Positions 1-8,829 of a stretch of DNA of 64,000 nt are shown in pieces. A program made the position numbers and the translations under genes. The notes under the pieces were generated by a model. The model was not told the origin of the DNA. It ran no database searches and saw nothing but the letters and a program-made list of their open reading frames with translations. Source of the stretch: Nocardia stercoris (lineage in GTDB: Bacteria; Actinomycetota; Actinomycetes; Mycobacteriales; Mycobacteriaceae); NCBI RefSeq assembly GCF_003696265.1, contig NZ_RFFH01000007.1:124001-188000 (forward strand), written 5' to 3'. How positions within the stretch are numbered: the stretch's first letter is position 1; every line of letters starts with the position of its first letter.

Positions 1-17
1 TGGGTGTCCGTGCTCAT
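1..17 (-). CDS. 5' end of a leftward gene cut by the window edge
   Basis: Only five complete codons are visible (Met-Ser-Thr-Asp-Thr). The ATG at 17 to 15 on the minus strand is preceded by a strong Shine-Dalgarno sequence, GGAGGAAG, 3 nt upstream (complement of 21-28). A SigF-type promoter match lies further upstream on the same strand (105 to 80). The product cannot be known from this window. The start is inferred from the ribosome binding site and promoter only. Confidence 0.45.
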
Positions 18-79
18 TCGCTTCCTCCATCGTCCGGCGGGGCCGGATGTGGCACTCCGGCGAACGGAACGCGCGGCGA

Positions 80-105
80 CTACCCGATCCGCGAGGCCGC
101 CAAAC
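80..105 (-). promoter_or_regulatory. SigF-type promoter candidate for the left-edge gene
   Basis: Minus strand GTTT (105 to 102), 16 nt, GGGTAG (85 to 80). It matches the SigF/SigB consensus GTTT-N14-16-GGGTAT but with N16, whereas the other matches in this window have N15. Confidence 0.45.
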
Positions 106-224
106 ACATCCTGCGCTCTCCGCGGCGCCGCCGAGGTCACAGTTCGGCACACTTCCGGCGACTGCGCCGCGACGGCGCGGTGTGCTCGCTGCCGTCCGCG
201 CTCGTCCGATGCCGCTCGGTAGCT

Positions 225-249
225 GATTGGCCTCGGCCGGGCCGGGTAC
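225..249 (+). promoter_or_regulatory. SigF-type promoter of the PfpI gene
   Basis: GATT (225-228), 15 nt, GGGTAC (244-249). The hexamer ends 37 nt before the ATG at 287, leaving room for a short leader with an AACGGAGGAG ribosome binding site. It shares the GATTGG...GGGTA form with matches at 48446 and 50624. Confidence 0.65.
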
Positions 250-286
250 GTCGCGCACAGCAGCGGTGAACCGAACGGAGGAGACC

Positions 287-853
287 ATGACCGCACAGAT
301 CGAAGGCGCGCGAGTTCTGATCATCACATCCAATACCGGAGTCGAGCACGACGAGTTGACCGTGCCCCGCGATCGGCTGCGTGAGCTGGGCGCGGTCGTG
401 ACGCACGCGGCGATCGAGAACGAACCGGTGCACACCTTCCGCCACGACCTGCAGCCCGACGAAACCGTCGAGCCGGACGGCACGATCGCGGCGGTCGATC
501 CCGCCGATCCGGACCTGCTCGTGGTCCCCGGCGGCACGGTCAACGCGGACCAGCTTCGCGTGCACGAACCGGCTCGAGAGCTGGTGCGCGCGCTGTCGGC
601 CGCCGGGACCCCGGTCGCCGCCATCTGTCACGGACCCTGGCTCCTGGTGGACGCGGAAGTGTTGCCGGGCACCACGGTGACGTCCTACCCTTCCCTGCGG
701 GCCGATCTGGAGAACGCGGGCGCGAGCTGGGTGGACGAGCCGGTGGTGCGGTGCGAGCAGGACACCTGGCACCTGATCACCTCGCGGCGTCCGGGAGATA
801 TCCCCGATTTCGTCGAGGCGATCGCCGGCCTGCTGCCGGCCCATCGCGCCTGA
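287..853 (+). CDS. DJ-1/PfpI family protein (class I glutamine amidotransferase-like)
   Basis: A 188-aa cytoplasmic protein of the DJ-1/PfpI superfamily. The nucleophile elbow AICHGPWLL (about residues 112-120) carries the conserved Cys114-His115 pair, preceded by LLVVPGG at about 77-83; an acidic residue near Glu20 could complete the active site as in PfpI. Family members act as stress-protective glyoxalase, deglycase or protease-like enzymes; the substrate cannot be read here. The ATG at 287 was chosen over an upstream in-frame start at 227 because a GGAGGAG ribosome binding site sits directly before it. It stands alone behind a SigF-type promoter, consistent with a general stress protein. 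Confidence 0.9.
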   Translation: MTAQIEGARVLIITSNTGVEHDELTVPRDRLRELGAVVTHAAIENEPVHTFRHDLQPDETVEPDGTIAAVDPADPDLLVVPGGTVNADQLRVHEPARELVRALSAAGTPVAAICHGPWLLVDAEVLPGTTVTSYPSLRADLENAGASWVDEPVVRCEQDTWHLITSRRPGDIPDFVEAIAGLLPAHRA

Positions 854-1008
854 CGGGATCCGCGCGGGCGGTTACCACCCGTGCGACTCGCCGCGGCGCC
901 AGTTCGCTTCCTGGACAAAGGTTTTCAACTCCGAACTGTTCACTCCGACACCACGCGACGGTCGCGGGACGTTCGGAAGCGAGCCCGGACGGACTCCTAC
1001 GCTCGTGC

Positions 1009-1033
1009 GACCCCGGCCCGCGGGGCCGGGGTC
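1009..1033 (+). terminator. GC-rich hairpin upstream of the phosphoesterase gene
   Basis: Perfect 11-bp inverted repeat GACCCCGGCCC (1009-1019) and GGGCCGGGGTC (1023-1033) with a 3-nt loop and no U-tract. It may end PfpI transcription or be a leader structure of the phosphoesterase gene, since it lies 13 nt before that gene's AGGAGG. Confidence 0.45.
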
Positions 1034-1056
1034 CGGCACCACATTCAGGAGGGTTC

Positions 1057-1908
1057 GTGTTCAGGCAGCGCATCGCTTCCGCCGTCATGGCGGCCGCGGC
1101 TTTCATCGGTATGACCACCACCGCCGTCGTCAACTCGTCCGACGCGCAGGCGGCGACGACCGTCCCCGTGTTCGACCACATCGTGCTCGTGATGTTCGAG
1201 AACCACGCCTACTCCCAGATCAACGGCAGCTCCAGCGCCCCCTACTTCAACAACCTGGCCGGCCAGGGCGCGAAGTTCACCCAGTCCTTCGCGGTCACCC
1301 ACCCCAGCGAGCCCAACTACCTGGCGATGTTCTCCGGCTCCACCCAGGGCATCACCGACGACAGCTGCCCGCACACCTTCACGGGCAACAACATCGCCAA
1401 CCAGCTCATCACCGCGGGCAAGTCCTTCGACAGCTACTCCGAGTCCATGCCGTCGGACGGTTACACCGGTTGCACCAGCGGTCAGTACGCGCGCAAGCAC
1501 AACGCGGCGCCGTTCTTCAGCAACGTTCCAGCGACGAGCAACCTGCGGTACACCGACTTCCCCTCCTCGGCGAACTACGCGAACCTGCCGACCGTGTCCT
1601 ACATCGACCCGAACCTGTGCAACGACATGCACGACTGCTCGATCAGCACGGGTGACACCTGGCTGAAGAACAACCTGGACGCCTACGCCCAGTGGGCCAA
1701 GACGCACAACAGCCTGCTCATCGTCACCTTCGACGAGGACAACGGCAGCTCCTCCAACCACATCTTCACCACCTTCGTGGGCGCGCACACCCAGGTCGGC
1801 ACCTTCTCCAACCAGATCAGCCACTACAACATCCTGAGCACCATCGAGAGCGCCTACAGCCTGTCCCACCTCAACTCCGCCGCCGAGATCACCAACGTGT
1901 GGAAATGA
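1057..1908 (+). CDS. secreted phosphoesterase (acid phosphatase / phospholipase C-like family)
   Basis: A 283-aa exported hydrolase. The N-terminus has a signal peptide (basic FRQR, hydrophobic stretch, AQA just before ATT at about 31-34). The mature part begins with FDHIVLVMFENH, the metal-binding N-terminal motif of the phosphoesterase family (Pfam PF04185, acid phosphatases and phospholipases C), followed by THPSEPNYLAMFSG (about 81-94) and a C-terminal TFDEDNG acidic motif. The length fits the shorter acid-phosphatase group rather than the roughly 500-aa phospholipases. GTG at 1057 follows AGGAGGG with tight spacing; ATG at 1087 is the alternative. It probably releases phosphate from organic esters outside the cell. 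The substrate is inferred from the family only. Confidence 0.85.
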   Translation: MFRQRIASAVMAAAAFIGMTTTAVVNSSDAQAATTVPVFDHIVLVMFENHAYSQINGSSSAPYFNNLAGQGAKFTQSFAVTHPSEPNYLAMFSGSTQGITDDSCPHTFTGNNIANQLITAGKSFDSYSESMPSDGYTGCTSGQYARKHNAAPFFSNVPATSNLRYTDFPSSANYANLPTVSYIDPNLCNDMHDCSISTGDTWLKNNLDAYAQWAKTHNSLLIVTFDEDNGSSSNHIFTTFVGAHTQVGTFSNQISHYNILSTIESAYSLSHLNSAAEITNVWK

Positions 1909-1995
1909 CGGTTCACCGCAAGCAGGTAACCCCGCTCGCGGGTGCGCCGTCCGGCGTGCCCGCGAGCGGTCACAGCGACTCACGGAGGTGGCCCC

Positions 1996-3252
1996 GTGTA
2001 TCTGTCCACGATCGACAATCCGCACGCCGAAGACACCCCGGAACCGGCGCGCCGCAACGCGTTGTTCCTGTTGAGCGGCAACGTCTTCGCGCTGGGCGCG
2101 GTCAGCCTGGTGACCGACGTCTCCGCGGAGATGACGACCGCGATCCTGCCGGTCTACCTGGTGGTCGGGCTACACCTGAGTCCCGCCGCCTACGGCGTCG
2201 TGGACGGCACCTACACCGGCGCGACCGCGCTGCTGCGCCTGGTTGGCGCCTACCTCGCCGACGTGACGCGCCGCCGGAAGTTCGTCGCCGGCCTGGGCTT
2301 ACGGCCTGTCCGCGGTGGCGAAGCTCGGCATGCTCGCCGCCGGCAGCGCGATCGGCGCGATCGGGGCGGTGATCGCGATCGACCGCACCGGGAAGGGACT
2401 GCGTACCGCGCCGCGGGACGCGCTCATCACCCTGTCCACGCCGCCGCGCCTCTACGGGCGCGCGTTCGGTGTCCACCGCACGATGGACACGGTCGGCGCG
2501 TTCGCCGGCCCCCTGGTCGCCATCGCCGTCCTCGCCGCGACCGCCCGCAGCTACGACGCGGTGTTCGTGGCCAGTTTCTGTATCGCGGCGTTCGGTGTCC
2601 TGCTGCTGGTGCTGTTCGTCCGGGATCATCGCGACGAACAGCCCGCGCAGGGCGCGGTGTCGCCCGGTGCCCTCGACCGTCTGGTCCGCCTGGCCCCGGT
2701 GCGGCGGCTGGTCGCCGCCGCGTGCCTGGCCGGGACCGTGACCATCGGCGACGGCTTCGTCTACCTGCTGCTGCAGGAGCGGGAACGGACCGGTATCGGC
2801 TGGTTCCCGTTGCTGGCGGTCGGCACGAACCTGTCGTATCTGCTGCTGGCCACACCGCTGGGCCTGGTGGCCGACCGGGTCGGCCGTCGGCCGGTGGTGC
2901 TCGGCGGGTACCTCGCGCTCGTGCTGGTGTACGGGCTGCTGTTCGGGCCGTTCGGGGGCACCGGGCTGCTGGTGGCGGTGCTCGCCCTCTACGGGGTGTT
3001 CTACGCCGCGACCGACGGCGTCCTCATGGCGCTGGCCGGCACGGTTCTGCCGGTTCCCTTGCGCACCACCGGGTTCGCGCTGATCCAGACCGGTCAGGCG
3101 CTGTCGTATCTGGTCTCGTCGGTCGGGTTCGGGCTGGCCTGGACGCTGTGGGGACCGGTGATCGCGAGCCGCGGGGCCGCGGCGCTGACCCTGGCCGCCG
3201 TGGTCGTCCTGGGCCTGCTGTTGCGCGGCCGTTACCACCACCGGCACCGTGA
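1996..3252 (+). pseudogene. MFS transporter, frameshifted
   Basis: Twelve hydrophobic segments of a major facilitator superfamily permease are recognisable, but in two reading frames. From the GTG at 1996 (GGAGG ribosome binding site at 1984) the protein reads correctly to about VAGLGL. At 2299-2300 one extra T moves the permease sequence to the next frame; removing it restores GLGYGLSAVAKLGM across the junction. The second frame then continues through the RTAPRDALI loop to TM12 (about 3180-3230) and stays open to 3424 without a natural stop. The original frame ends at TGA 3250-3252, which would give a GTGA overlap with the next gene, so a further indel near 3240 is possible. It is a pseudogene unless the indels are sequencing errors. 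Confidence 0.8.
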
Positions 3253-4111
3253 GTCTGGCGCCCGGGCCGCGAATCCTGTTCCGCAGCACGGCTTCCGACA
3301 GCAAGGGTCGGCTGGCGACGGTCGACGCCGCCGATCCCGGCGGACCGCGTGCGGTGTCCGCGCTGGACTGCCTGCGGGTCTACGCCGCGGCCGGCACCGG
3401 TACCTGCCTGCGTCAGGACGGTGACCTGGCGACCTTCCAGATCGCTTTCCTGGACCGGGATCTCGCGGTCACCAAGACGATTCCCCTGGTCGGCGTGCCC
3501 AACCGGGCCCGGGTGTCGGCCGACGGCCGGCTCGCGGCCTGGACGGTGTTCGTGGCCGGGGACTCCTACAACAACGGCCGGTTCTCCACCCGCGCGGGGC
3601 TGATCGACCTGTCCACCATGGACATGATCGACTCCCTCGAGTTCCTCACGGTGACCGTGGACGGCCGTCCGTATACCGCACCGGACCTGAACTCTGGGGT
3701 GTCACCTTCGCCGCCGACGACAACACCTTCTACGCCACCATGTCCACCGCCGGACGGCGCTATCTGGTCCAGGGCGACATCGCCGCGAAAACCGTTCGCA
3801 CCGTGGCCCGGAACGTCGAATGCCCGGCACTGTCGCCCGACGGGAAACGGATCGCGTTCAAATCCGCGGTCGACGACGACCCCGCCCGCGGCTGGCGCCT
3901 GTCCGTCCTGGACCTGGCCTCGGGCAACCGGATCCCGCTCGCCGAGACCCGCAGCGTCGACGACCAGGCCGCCTGGCTCACCGGCGACACCATCGGCTAC
4001 GCCCTGCCCCGCGGCACCGGCGACGCGGACGTGTGGGCCGTGCCCGCCGACGGCTCGGGCGCACCGCGCCTGCTGGTCCCGCACGCGGAATCCCCGGCTG
4101 CGCTGGGCTGA
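3249..4111 (+). pseudogene. TolB-like beta-propeller protein, frameshifted
   Basis: TolB-like repeat protein of the type that often sits beside this MFS family. It reads from GTG 3249 through DLATFQIAFLDRD and RARVSADGRLAAW, then leaves frame near 3692-3694; adding back one T there gives NFWGVTFAADDNTFYAT and joins smoothly to the frame that ends at 4111 (ALSPDGKRIAFKSA, VWAVPADGSGAPRLL). The N-terminal membrane anchor or signal expected for this family is absent, because the coding sequence abuts the last MFS helix. Two or three lesions in two adjacent genes suggest decay of the whole cassette, or a low-quality stretch of sequence. Confidence 0.75.
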
Positions 4112-4159
4112 ACCGACTGGGCCGGAACAGGATTCGGCGACAGCTCCCGGCCCCGCACG

Positions 4160-4194
4160 GCTGTGGCCGCCACCGGTCAGGTGACGGCCACAGC
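4160..4194 (+). terminator. stem-loop between convergent genes
   Basis: Perfect 10-bp inverted repeat GCTGTGGCCG (4160-4169) and CGGCCACAGC (4185-4194) with a 15-nt loop, just after the TolB-like frame and before the end of the leftward lipase remnant. It probably works in both directions; no U-tract. Confidence 0.6.
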
Positions 4195-4219
4195 TGTGTC
4201 GATATCGGTGGTGCCTGGG

Positions 4220-4500
4220 TCAGGGCGCGCAGTTGACCGGTGCGGGAATGCCCGCGAGCCGATCGGTGATCCACTGATTCGAGGCGACCAGTGCCGGGAA
4301 GAACGACAGGACATGGGTGCCGATCGGTCCGGAGATCAGCGGAATCTCACCGTTCGATTCCAGCTCGACCGCTGTCCCACGACCGCACCAACCACCCGCC
4401 ACCGCCCGCACGGCCGCGAACGGCGCTCCCTCGTCGTGCTCGGCCGAGGCCAGGAAGACGGGCACCGACGGGGTGACATAGCCGTATTGCACGATTTCCG
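4220..4500 (-). pseudogene. secretory lipase remnant (C-terminal fragment)
   Basis: About 92 codons at the end of a minus-strand frame resemble the C-terminal third of actinobacterial secretory lipases (LIP family, PF03583): VPVFLASAEHDEGAPF with the charge-relay Asp, a WC motif, and GPIGTHVLSFFPA with the catalytic His followed by the typical NQWITDRLAG end. The nucleophile GxSxG and the whole N-terminal half are missing; upstream the frame turns into arginine-rich nonsense opposite a small secreted-protein gene. There is no start codon with a ribosome binding site. A 5' deletion remnant is the simplest reading. Confidence 0.65.
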
Positions 4501-4675
4501 GCCGAGCCGTTCTCGCGCGCGGCGTGTCGGGAGAAACGGGCGCTGAAGGTTGCCTGAGGACCGGGCCGTGGGTCTTTCGTGCCGTACCGCCGCGGTGGTC
4601 GACTGAGAACTGCGGTAGCGCTGGACCTTTCGGCGCGGCCGCCGGTTCGATCTCGACTTCTCGAAAGGAATTGAC

Positions 4676-4945
4676 ATGAGTCCCAACCGCATTCGAGTGC
4701 GCCGGACAGTGCTGGGCGCAGCCCTGGCGCTGGCCGCGGCCGCCCCCGTGCTGGGCGCGACGACCGCGTCCGCGGCGCCGCTCGCCCGGCCGGTCGCCGC
4801 CGATGTCACGCCCGCGACGACATTCCACGCCGCCGATTACGACGACTGGTTCTACTGGCACTGCCGGGTCGGCGGGCAGTGGTGGCGGCCGCGCTGCCAT
4901 CCGGAGTGGGGCGGCAGCGTCTTCGTCCTGCCCGACAGCGCGTAG
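4676..4945 (+). CDS. small secreted protein of unknown function
   Basis: An 89-aa precursor with a clear signal peptide: basic start (RIRVRR), a long Ala/Leu hydrophobic core and TASAAP at about 30-36 as cleavage region. The mature protein of about 54 residues is rich in Trp and has two Cys (HCRV and RCHP) that could form one disulfide. ATG 4676 follows GAAAGGAATTGAC. I do not recognise a family. It seems to have replaced the 5' part of the neighbouring lipase remnant. Confidence 0.65.
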   Translation: MSPNRIRVRRTVLGAALALAAAAPVLGATTASAAPLARPVAADVTPATTFHAADYDDWFYWHCRVGGQWWRPRCHPEWGGSVFVLPDSA

Positions 4946-4963
4946 CCGGCCGCGCCGAGAAGG

Positions 4964-5695
4964 TCAGCGCTCGCCCGAATAGCCGACCGGGACCGGAACC
5001 CGCAGCCCGTCGGGTGTGCCGAAGGCCTCGGCGATCAGCGGGTCGAACGACGCGTCGTTCAGTACGTCCAGCACGAATTTCGCAGTCAACGACCAGAAGT
5101 CGCCGGCGCGGGGCAGCAGCAGATGTCCGGCGCCGGCCACTTCGAAGCGGCACACCCGGTGTCCCGCCGCGCGCGCCCGCAGCGCGTAGTCCAGCGATTT
5201 ACCCGCGCCGGCGCTGCTGTGGTCCCGGTCGCCGTGCACGATCAACAGCCGACGGCCGGCCAACTGCTCGACCGGCACCTCGGCGGGGATCCAGGGCGCC
5301 ACCCCGGCGACGCCGGTGACGTTCGGATGCCCGGCCGCCTCGACCGCGGCCCGCCCGCCCAGCGAGTTGCCGACCAGGCACACCGGCACCGGTCCGTACC
5401 GCCGGGCCAGCTCGTCCAGCGCCCACCGGGTGTCGGCCAGGGTGTCGGCCGCCGCGCCGTTCCAGCCGCGAAAGCGATAGTGCAGCAGGTGCACCGCGAT
5501 CCCGGCGGAGCCGGTCGACTCGACCAGGCGGCGGCGGAGGTCGCCGAGCGCCCACGCGGCGATCCGCGACGGTCCGCGGTGGCCGCGCACCGAACCGCCC
5601 GGCAGCAGCAGCGCGACGGCGCGAACCGGCTCCGTCTCCGGCCGGTCGCTCAGGCGAGCGTGCCGGTCGGCGCGGCGGGAATACATCTGCTTCAT
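4964..5695 (-). CDS. alpha/beta hydrolase family protein
   Basis: A 243-aa cytoplasmic alpha/beta hydrolase of the dienelactone hydrolase-like kind. The nucleophile elbow VGNSLGG places the Ser in GxSxG; IVHGDRDH carries the acid and GAGHLL the His of the triad. There is no signal peptide. ATG at 5695 (MKQMYSRR) was chosen as the first Met before the conserved VRAVALLLPGG strand; ATG 5686 is an alternative. It ends 12 nt upstream of the ligase gene stop region on the same strand, so it could be cotranscribed with the FadD17-like gene. Substrate unknown. Confidence 0.85.
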   Translation of the reverse strand: MKQMYSRRADRHARLSDRPETEPVRAVALLLPGGSVRGHRGPSRIAAWALGDLRRRLVESTGSAGIAVHLLHYRFRGWNGAAADTLADTRWALDELARRYGPVPVCLVGNSLGGRAAVEAAGHPNVTGVAGVAPWIPAEVPVEQLAGRRLLIVHGDRDHSSAGAGKSLDYALRARAAGHRVCRFEVAGAGHLLLPRAGDFWSLTAKFVLDVLNDASFDPLIAEAFGTPDGLRVPVPVGYSGER

Positions 5696-5706
5696 CCGGC
5701 CCGATC

Positions 5707-7428
5707 CTAGGCCGACACCGCGGGGCCGGCCGGAGCGCTGTCGCCGCAGCTGGGAAGCGCAGGCATCGGTTGCCCCAGGGTGAGCAGGTGCGCGCGGCCG
5801 TGGCTCGCGAATTCGCTTGCCAGTGTTCGTTTGCCGGCTGCGGTCAGGGGCACGTAGCGGACCGGAGCCCGCCCCGCCCACTCGTAGACGAGTTCGGCGG
5901 TGTCCCAGCGTTGTTGTTGCAGCGCACGTTTGACGATCTTGTTCGATGCGGTGGCGGGCAGGCGCGCCGAAACCCGCAGCAGCCGGGGAATCCCCTTGCT
6001 GCCCAGATCGTCCTGCGTGCTCAGGTAGCCGGCCAGGGCGGCGACGTCGAACCGATCGGGGTCGGCGACTTCGACCGCCGCCATCAGCCGATCACCCGAG
6101 CGGGGATCGGGCACTCCGTAGGCGGCGGCAGCGAGGACGCCCGGGAATCGGCGCAGCACCCGTTCGGTGACCAGCGTGGAGGTGTTCTCGCCGTCGACCC
6201 GTACCCAATCACCGTGCCGCCCGGCGAAATACAGGAACCCGTCGGTATCGAGATAGCCGAGGTCACCGGACCAGTACCAGCCGTTGCGCAGACGCTGCGC
6301 GTCGGCGTCGTCGTTGTGGTAGTAGCCCTCGAAACTCGGGGATCCGGTCGTATCGACGATCTCACCCACCGCCTCCTCGGCATTGGTGACGTGCCCGTGG
6401 GCGTCGAGCACCGCGGCCGGGCAGCGCTGCAGGGTCTCCGCGTCGATCACCGCCACCCCGTCGTGCGCCGGGCGGCCCAGCGCGCCTGGCGGGGCCGCGG
6501 GGTCAGGCCGCACGACCGCGCCGCCCTCGCTCGAACCGTAGCCCTCGGCCAGGACCGCACCGAAGCGGCGCTGGAACCGGGCCCGGTCCTCCGGTGACGC
6601 CTCGGTGCCGAACCCGCGGGTGAGCCGATTGTCGGCGTCGGCGGGATCCGGCGGCGTCGCCAGGATGTAGGCGACCGCCTTGCCGACATAGGTGAAGTAG
6701 GTGGCCCCGAAGTAGCGGATGTCGGAAACGAACTGGGAGGCAGAGAATTTCGGCGTCAGGCACACGGTCGCGCCGACGGCCAGCGCGGGCGCCCACAACG
6801 CCATCAACGCGTTGCCGTGGAACAGCGGCATACAGCAGTAGTCGACGTCCGCGCGCTCGTGCCCGAACTTGCCGACCGCGGTGTAGGCGATCCGGCTGAG
6901 CCGCCCCTGCGTGCACCGCACGGCTTTCGACGCGCCGGTCGTTCCGGACGTGAACAGCAGCAGCATCAGGGCGTCGGCGAGCGGGACCGGCTCGGGCAGC
7001 GCGGCAGAGCAGGACGCGAGCAGCTCGCGGTACCGCGCGGAGTCGATCTCGAGGATTTGGTCGTCGTCCACCCCGAGGTCCAGGCGCCGCAGCCGGGCTG
7101 CGCCCGCGGCGTCGGTGACGATCATTCGGCAATCGGTATGGCGAACCTCGCCGGCGAGGGTGTCGTCGTCGCGGGTGGGGTTGATGCCGACGAGCGTCGC
7201 GCCGCCCAGCGCGGCACCACCGAGCCAGAACACGAATTCGGGCACATTGCTCAACAGCACCCCGATGTGCGGTGGACCGGGCCGGAGCAGCCGGGCCGCC
7301 AGCGCGGCGCGCCGGGCGGATTCCTCGACCACCTGAGCCCAGGTCCAGTCCTGATCACGGGTGCGCAGCCCGGGGTGGGCGTCCCCGGCCCGGGCCCGCA
7401 GCATCGAGGCGATGTCGGGCGCGTTCAC
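5707..7428 (-). CDS. fadD: long-chain acyl-CoA synthetase, FadD17-like
   Basis: A 573-aa ANL-superfamily adenylating enzyme that activates a fatty or sterol-derived acid with ATP and CoA. Visible motifs: the P-loop LLLFTSGTTGASKAV (about 158-172), the acyl-binding MPLFHGNALM, the adenine-binding GYGSSEGG, the GDLGYLD motif, and the C-terminal catalytic Lys in SNKIVKRAL. MPLFHGNA, KFSASQF and YVGKAVAYILATP closely resemble M. tuberculosis FadD17 as I remember it. The C-terminus is about 50 residues longer than FadD17, with a Pro/Ala-rich tail. It is probably an operon with the downstream hydrolase (gene end to next start 12 nt). Confidence 0.9.
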   Translation of the reverse strand: MNAPDIASMLRARAGDAHPGLRTRDQDWTWAQVVEESARRAALAARLLRPGPPHIGVLLSNVPEFVFWLGGAALGGATLVGINPTRDDDTLAGEVRHTDCRMIVTDAAGAARLRRLDLGVDDDQILEIDSARYRELLASCSAALPEPVPLADALMLLLFTSGTTGASKAVRCTQGRLSRIAYTAVGKFGHERADVDYCCMPLFHGNALMALWAPALAVGATVCLTPKFSASQFVSDIRYFGATYFTYVGKAVAYILATPPDPADADNRLTRGFGTEASPEDRARFQRRFGAVLAEGYGSSEGGAVVRPDPAAPPGALGRPAHDGVAVIDAETLQRCPAAVLDAHGHVTNAEEAVGEIVDTTGSPSFEGYYHNDDADAQRLRNGWYWSGDLGYLDTDGFLYFAGRHGDWVRVDGENTSTLVTERVLRRFPGVLAAAAYGVPDPRSGDRLMAAVEVADPDRFDVAALAGYLSTQDDLGSKGIPRLLRVSARLPATASNKIVKRALQQQRWDTAELVYEWAGRAPVRYVPLTAAGKRTLASEFASHGRAHLLTLGQPMPALPSCGDSAPAGPAVSA

Positions 7429-7638
7429 CTCGGCTCCCGCTGCGGCTGATCGGTCATGTGCTGTCCTCGGGTCGACGCGAATCCGGCCGCGGATCGGGGA
7501 AACCCGCGCGCGGCCGGACGGATTCGATTAGAACAAGTTCTAGCACCCCCGCGGGCGTCGCGCGGGCCCCTACTACCATCGGCGACGGTGTTCCTGCTGA
7601 AGCAGTGGCAGCAGAATTGTTGGATGGAAGGACCCCCG

Positions 7639-8274
7639 ATGACCACCGAAGGCACCCCGCAGGCGGAGACCCCGCCGGTGCAGATGACCCGAGCCGACCA
7701 GATGCGGGCGGTGGTGACGCTGATCAAATCGGGTGGCCTCAAACCGCTGGCCGGCTATGTGTACGGCCAGCAGAAGGCGGCCGCGAAGCAGGCCGCGTAC
7801 ACCTACCTCGGCAAGGGCGTCGTGGCCGGGACCGCCGCGCTGCACCGCGCACTCCTGCCGGCGGTGACCGCGCCCGCTGCCGGGCCGTTCCGCGACCGGC
7901 TGATCGAGCTGCTCGACCGGCAGGCGGCGGTCATCAGCACGGCCCCGGTACGCAAGGTGGCGCTGACCTGGCTCGCGGCCGGCGCCCCAGCCGAGACCAG
8001 CGCGGAGTTGAGCAAGGCCGACATGTTCCGGATGGGACTGCACTGGCACTACCGGCAGCCGTTCGAGGAACTGTTCGCCACCGACGAGGGCCGCACGGCA
8101 CTCGGCGCGGACACCGTGCCCGCCGCGGTCGCGCAGCTGGTCGGACCGATCGCGTACGGCCGGCTGATCGGCGCCACCCGCACCACGCACAGCGACCACG
8201 TCCGCATCGTCGACGAGTTCCTCGCCGCCCACCGGCAGTCCGAGCCCGCAGCCGAACCCGCCGTGGAGTCCTGA
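7639..8274 (+). CDS. TetR C-terminal-domain-like protein without a recognisable HTH
   Basis: A 211-aa protein. From about residue 80 the sequence (FRDRLIELLDRQAAV..., then RMGLHWHYRQPFEELF and AQLVGPIAYGRLI) resembles the ligand and dimerisation domain of TetR-family regulators. The first 75 residues do not show the expected HTH pattern (no AGVSxxTxYxxF); instead there is LIKSGGLKPLAGYVYGQQK. It may be a ligand-binding protein derived from a regulator, or a strongly diverged regulator. ATG 7639 follows GGAAGG with 7-nt spacing. Divergent from the fadD17-like gene. Confidence 0.65.
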   Translation: MTTEGTPQAETPPVQMTRADQMRAVVTLIKSGGLKPLAGYVYGQQKAAAKQAAYTYLGKGVVAGTAALHRALLPAVTAPAAGPFRDRLIELLDRQAAVISTAPVRKVALTWLAAGAPAETSAELSKADMFRMGLHWHYRQPFEELFATDEGRTALGADTVPAAVAQLVGPIAYGRLIGATRTTHSDHVRIVDEFLAAHRQSEPAAEPAVES

Positions 8275-8290
8275 CCCCGGGAATCCGCGA

Positions 8291-8722
8291 TCAGGTGTGG
8301 CCGGCTCGCCGCCCGCCCCACAGGTGCCATCCGTGCTCGGCGCGGGCGGGCCGGACCGCGGCGGGCGCGGGTGCCCGGTCGTCGACGGCCGCGCGTGGCC
8401 GGTCGTCGACAGCCGCGACATCGCCGCGGGCGTGGCGGGCCGCGTCGGCGTCACGTCGTGCCAGGTCGCGTTCGGCGCGCACCGCCTGGGCGCGGCGGGT
8501 GCTGTGACGCACCCCGGCCAGTAGCAGCGCGAGTCCCGCTACGCCGACCGCGCCGACGACGATGCCGGACACGTAGACGGCCGCGGTGGACCCGGTCACG
8601 TGGTAGCCGAGCACGGTGAAGTCGTTGAGCAGCGGGTGCGCGGACCCGTCGTTGTTCAGGATTCCCACCACCCCGACGATCACGGCCGCGACCACGAGGA
8701 TCAGTCCCAAGATCACAATCAT
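8291..8722 (-). CDS. small two-helix membrane protein
   Basis: A 143-aa protein with two predicted transmembrane helices (about residues 2-20 and 49-70) separated by a loop ending LLNDFTVLGYHVTGSTA, then a long Arg/Ala-rich cytoplasmic tail with RRAQAVRAERD. The same arrangement, with the FxVxGYHVTGSTG motif, is common in actinobacterial stress-associated small membrane proteins; the function is unknown. ATG 8722 follows GGGAG with 5-nt spacing. A SigF-type promoter lies about 108 nt upstream. Confidence 0.75.
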   Translation of the reverse strand: MIVILGLILVVAAVIVGVVGILNNDGSAHPLLNDFTVLGYHVTGSTAAVYVSGIVVGAVGVAGLALLLAGVRHSTRRAQAVRAERDLARRDADAARHARGDVAAVDDRPRAAVDDRAPAPAAVRPARAEHGWHLWGGRRAGHT

Positions 8723-8829
8723 CACAACTCCCAATCGATTGCGGGCGGTTGCGCGGCCGAACCCGCCAGGCCGTCCGGGCGGTAGCGGTGCGATCCACCG
8801 GGGAACGCGCCGCGCAACCTGTTCGCGAC

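Noticed and set aside
1045..2025. Long minus-strand frame opposite the phosphoesterase gene
   Set aside because: Composition is Val/Gly/Arg-rich shadow coding of the true gene with no motif and no ribosome binding site.
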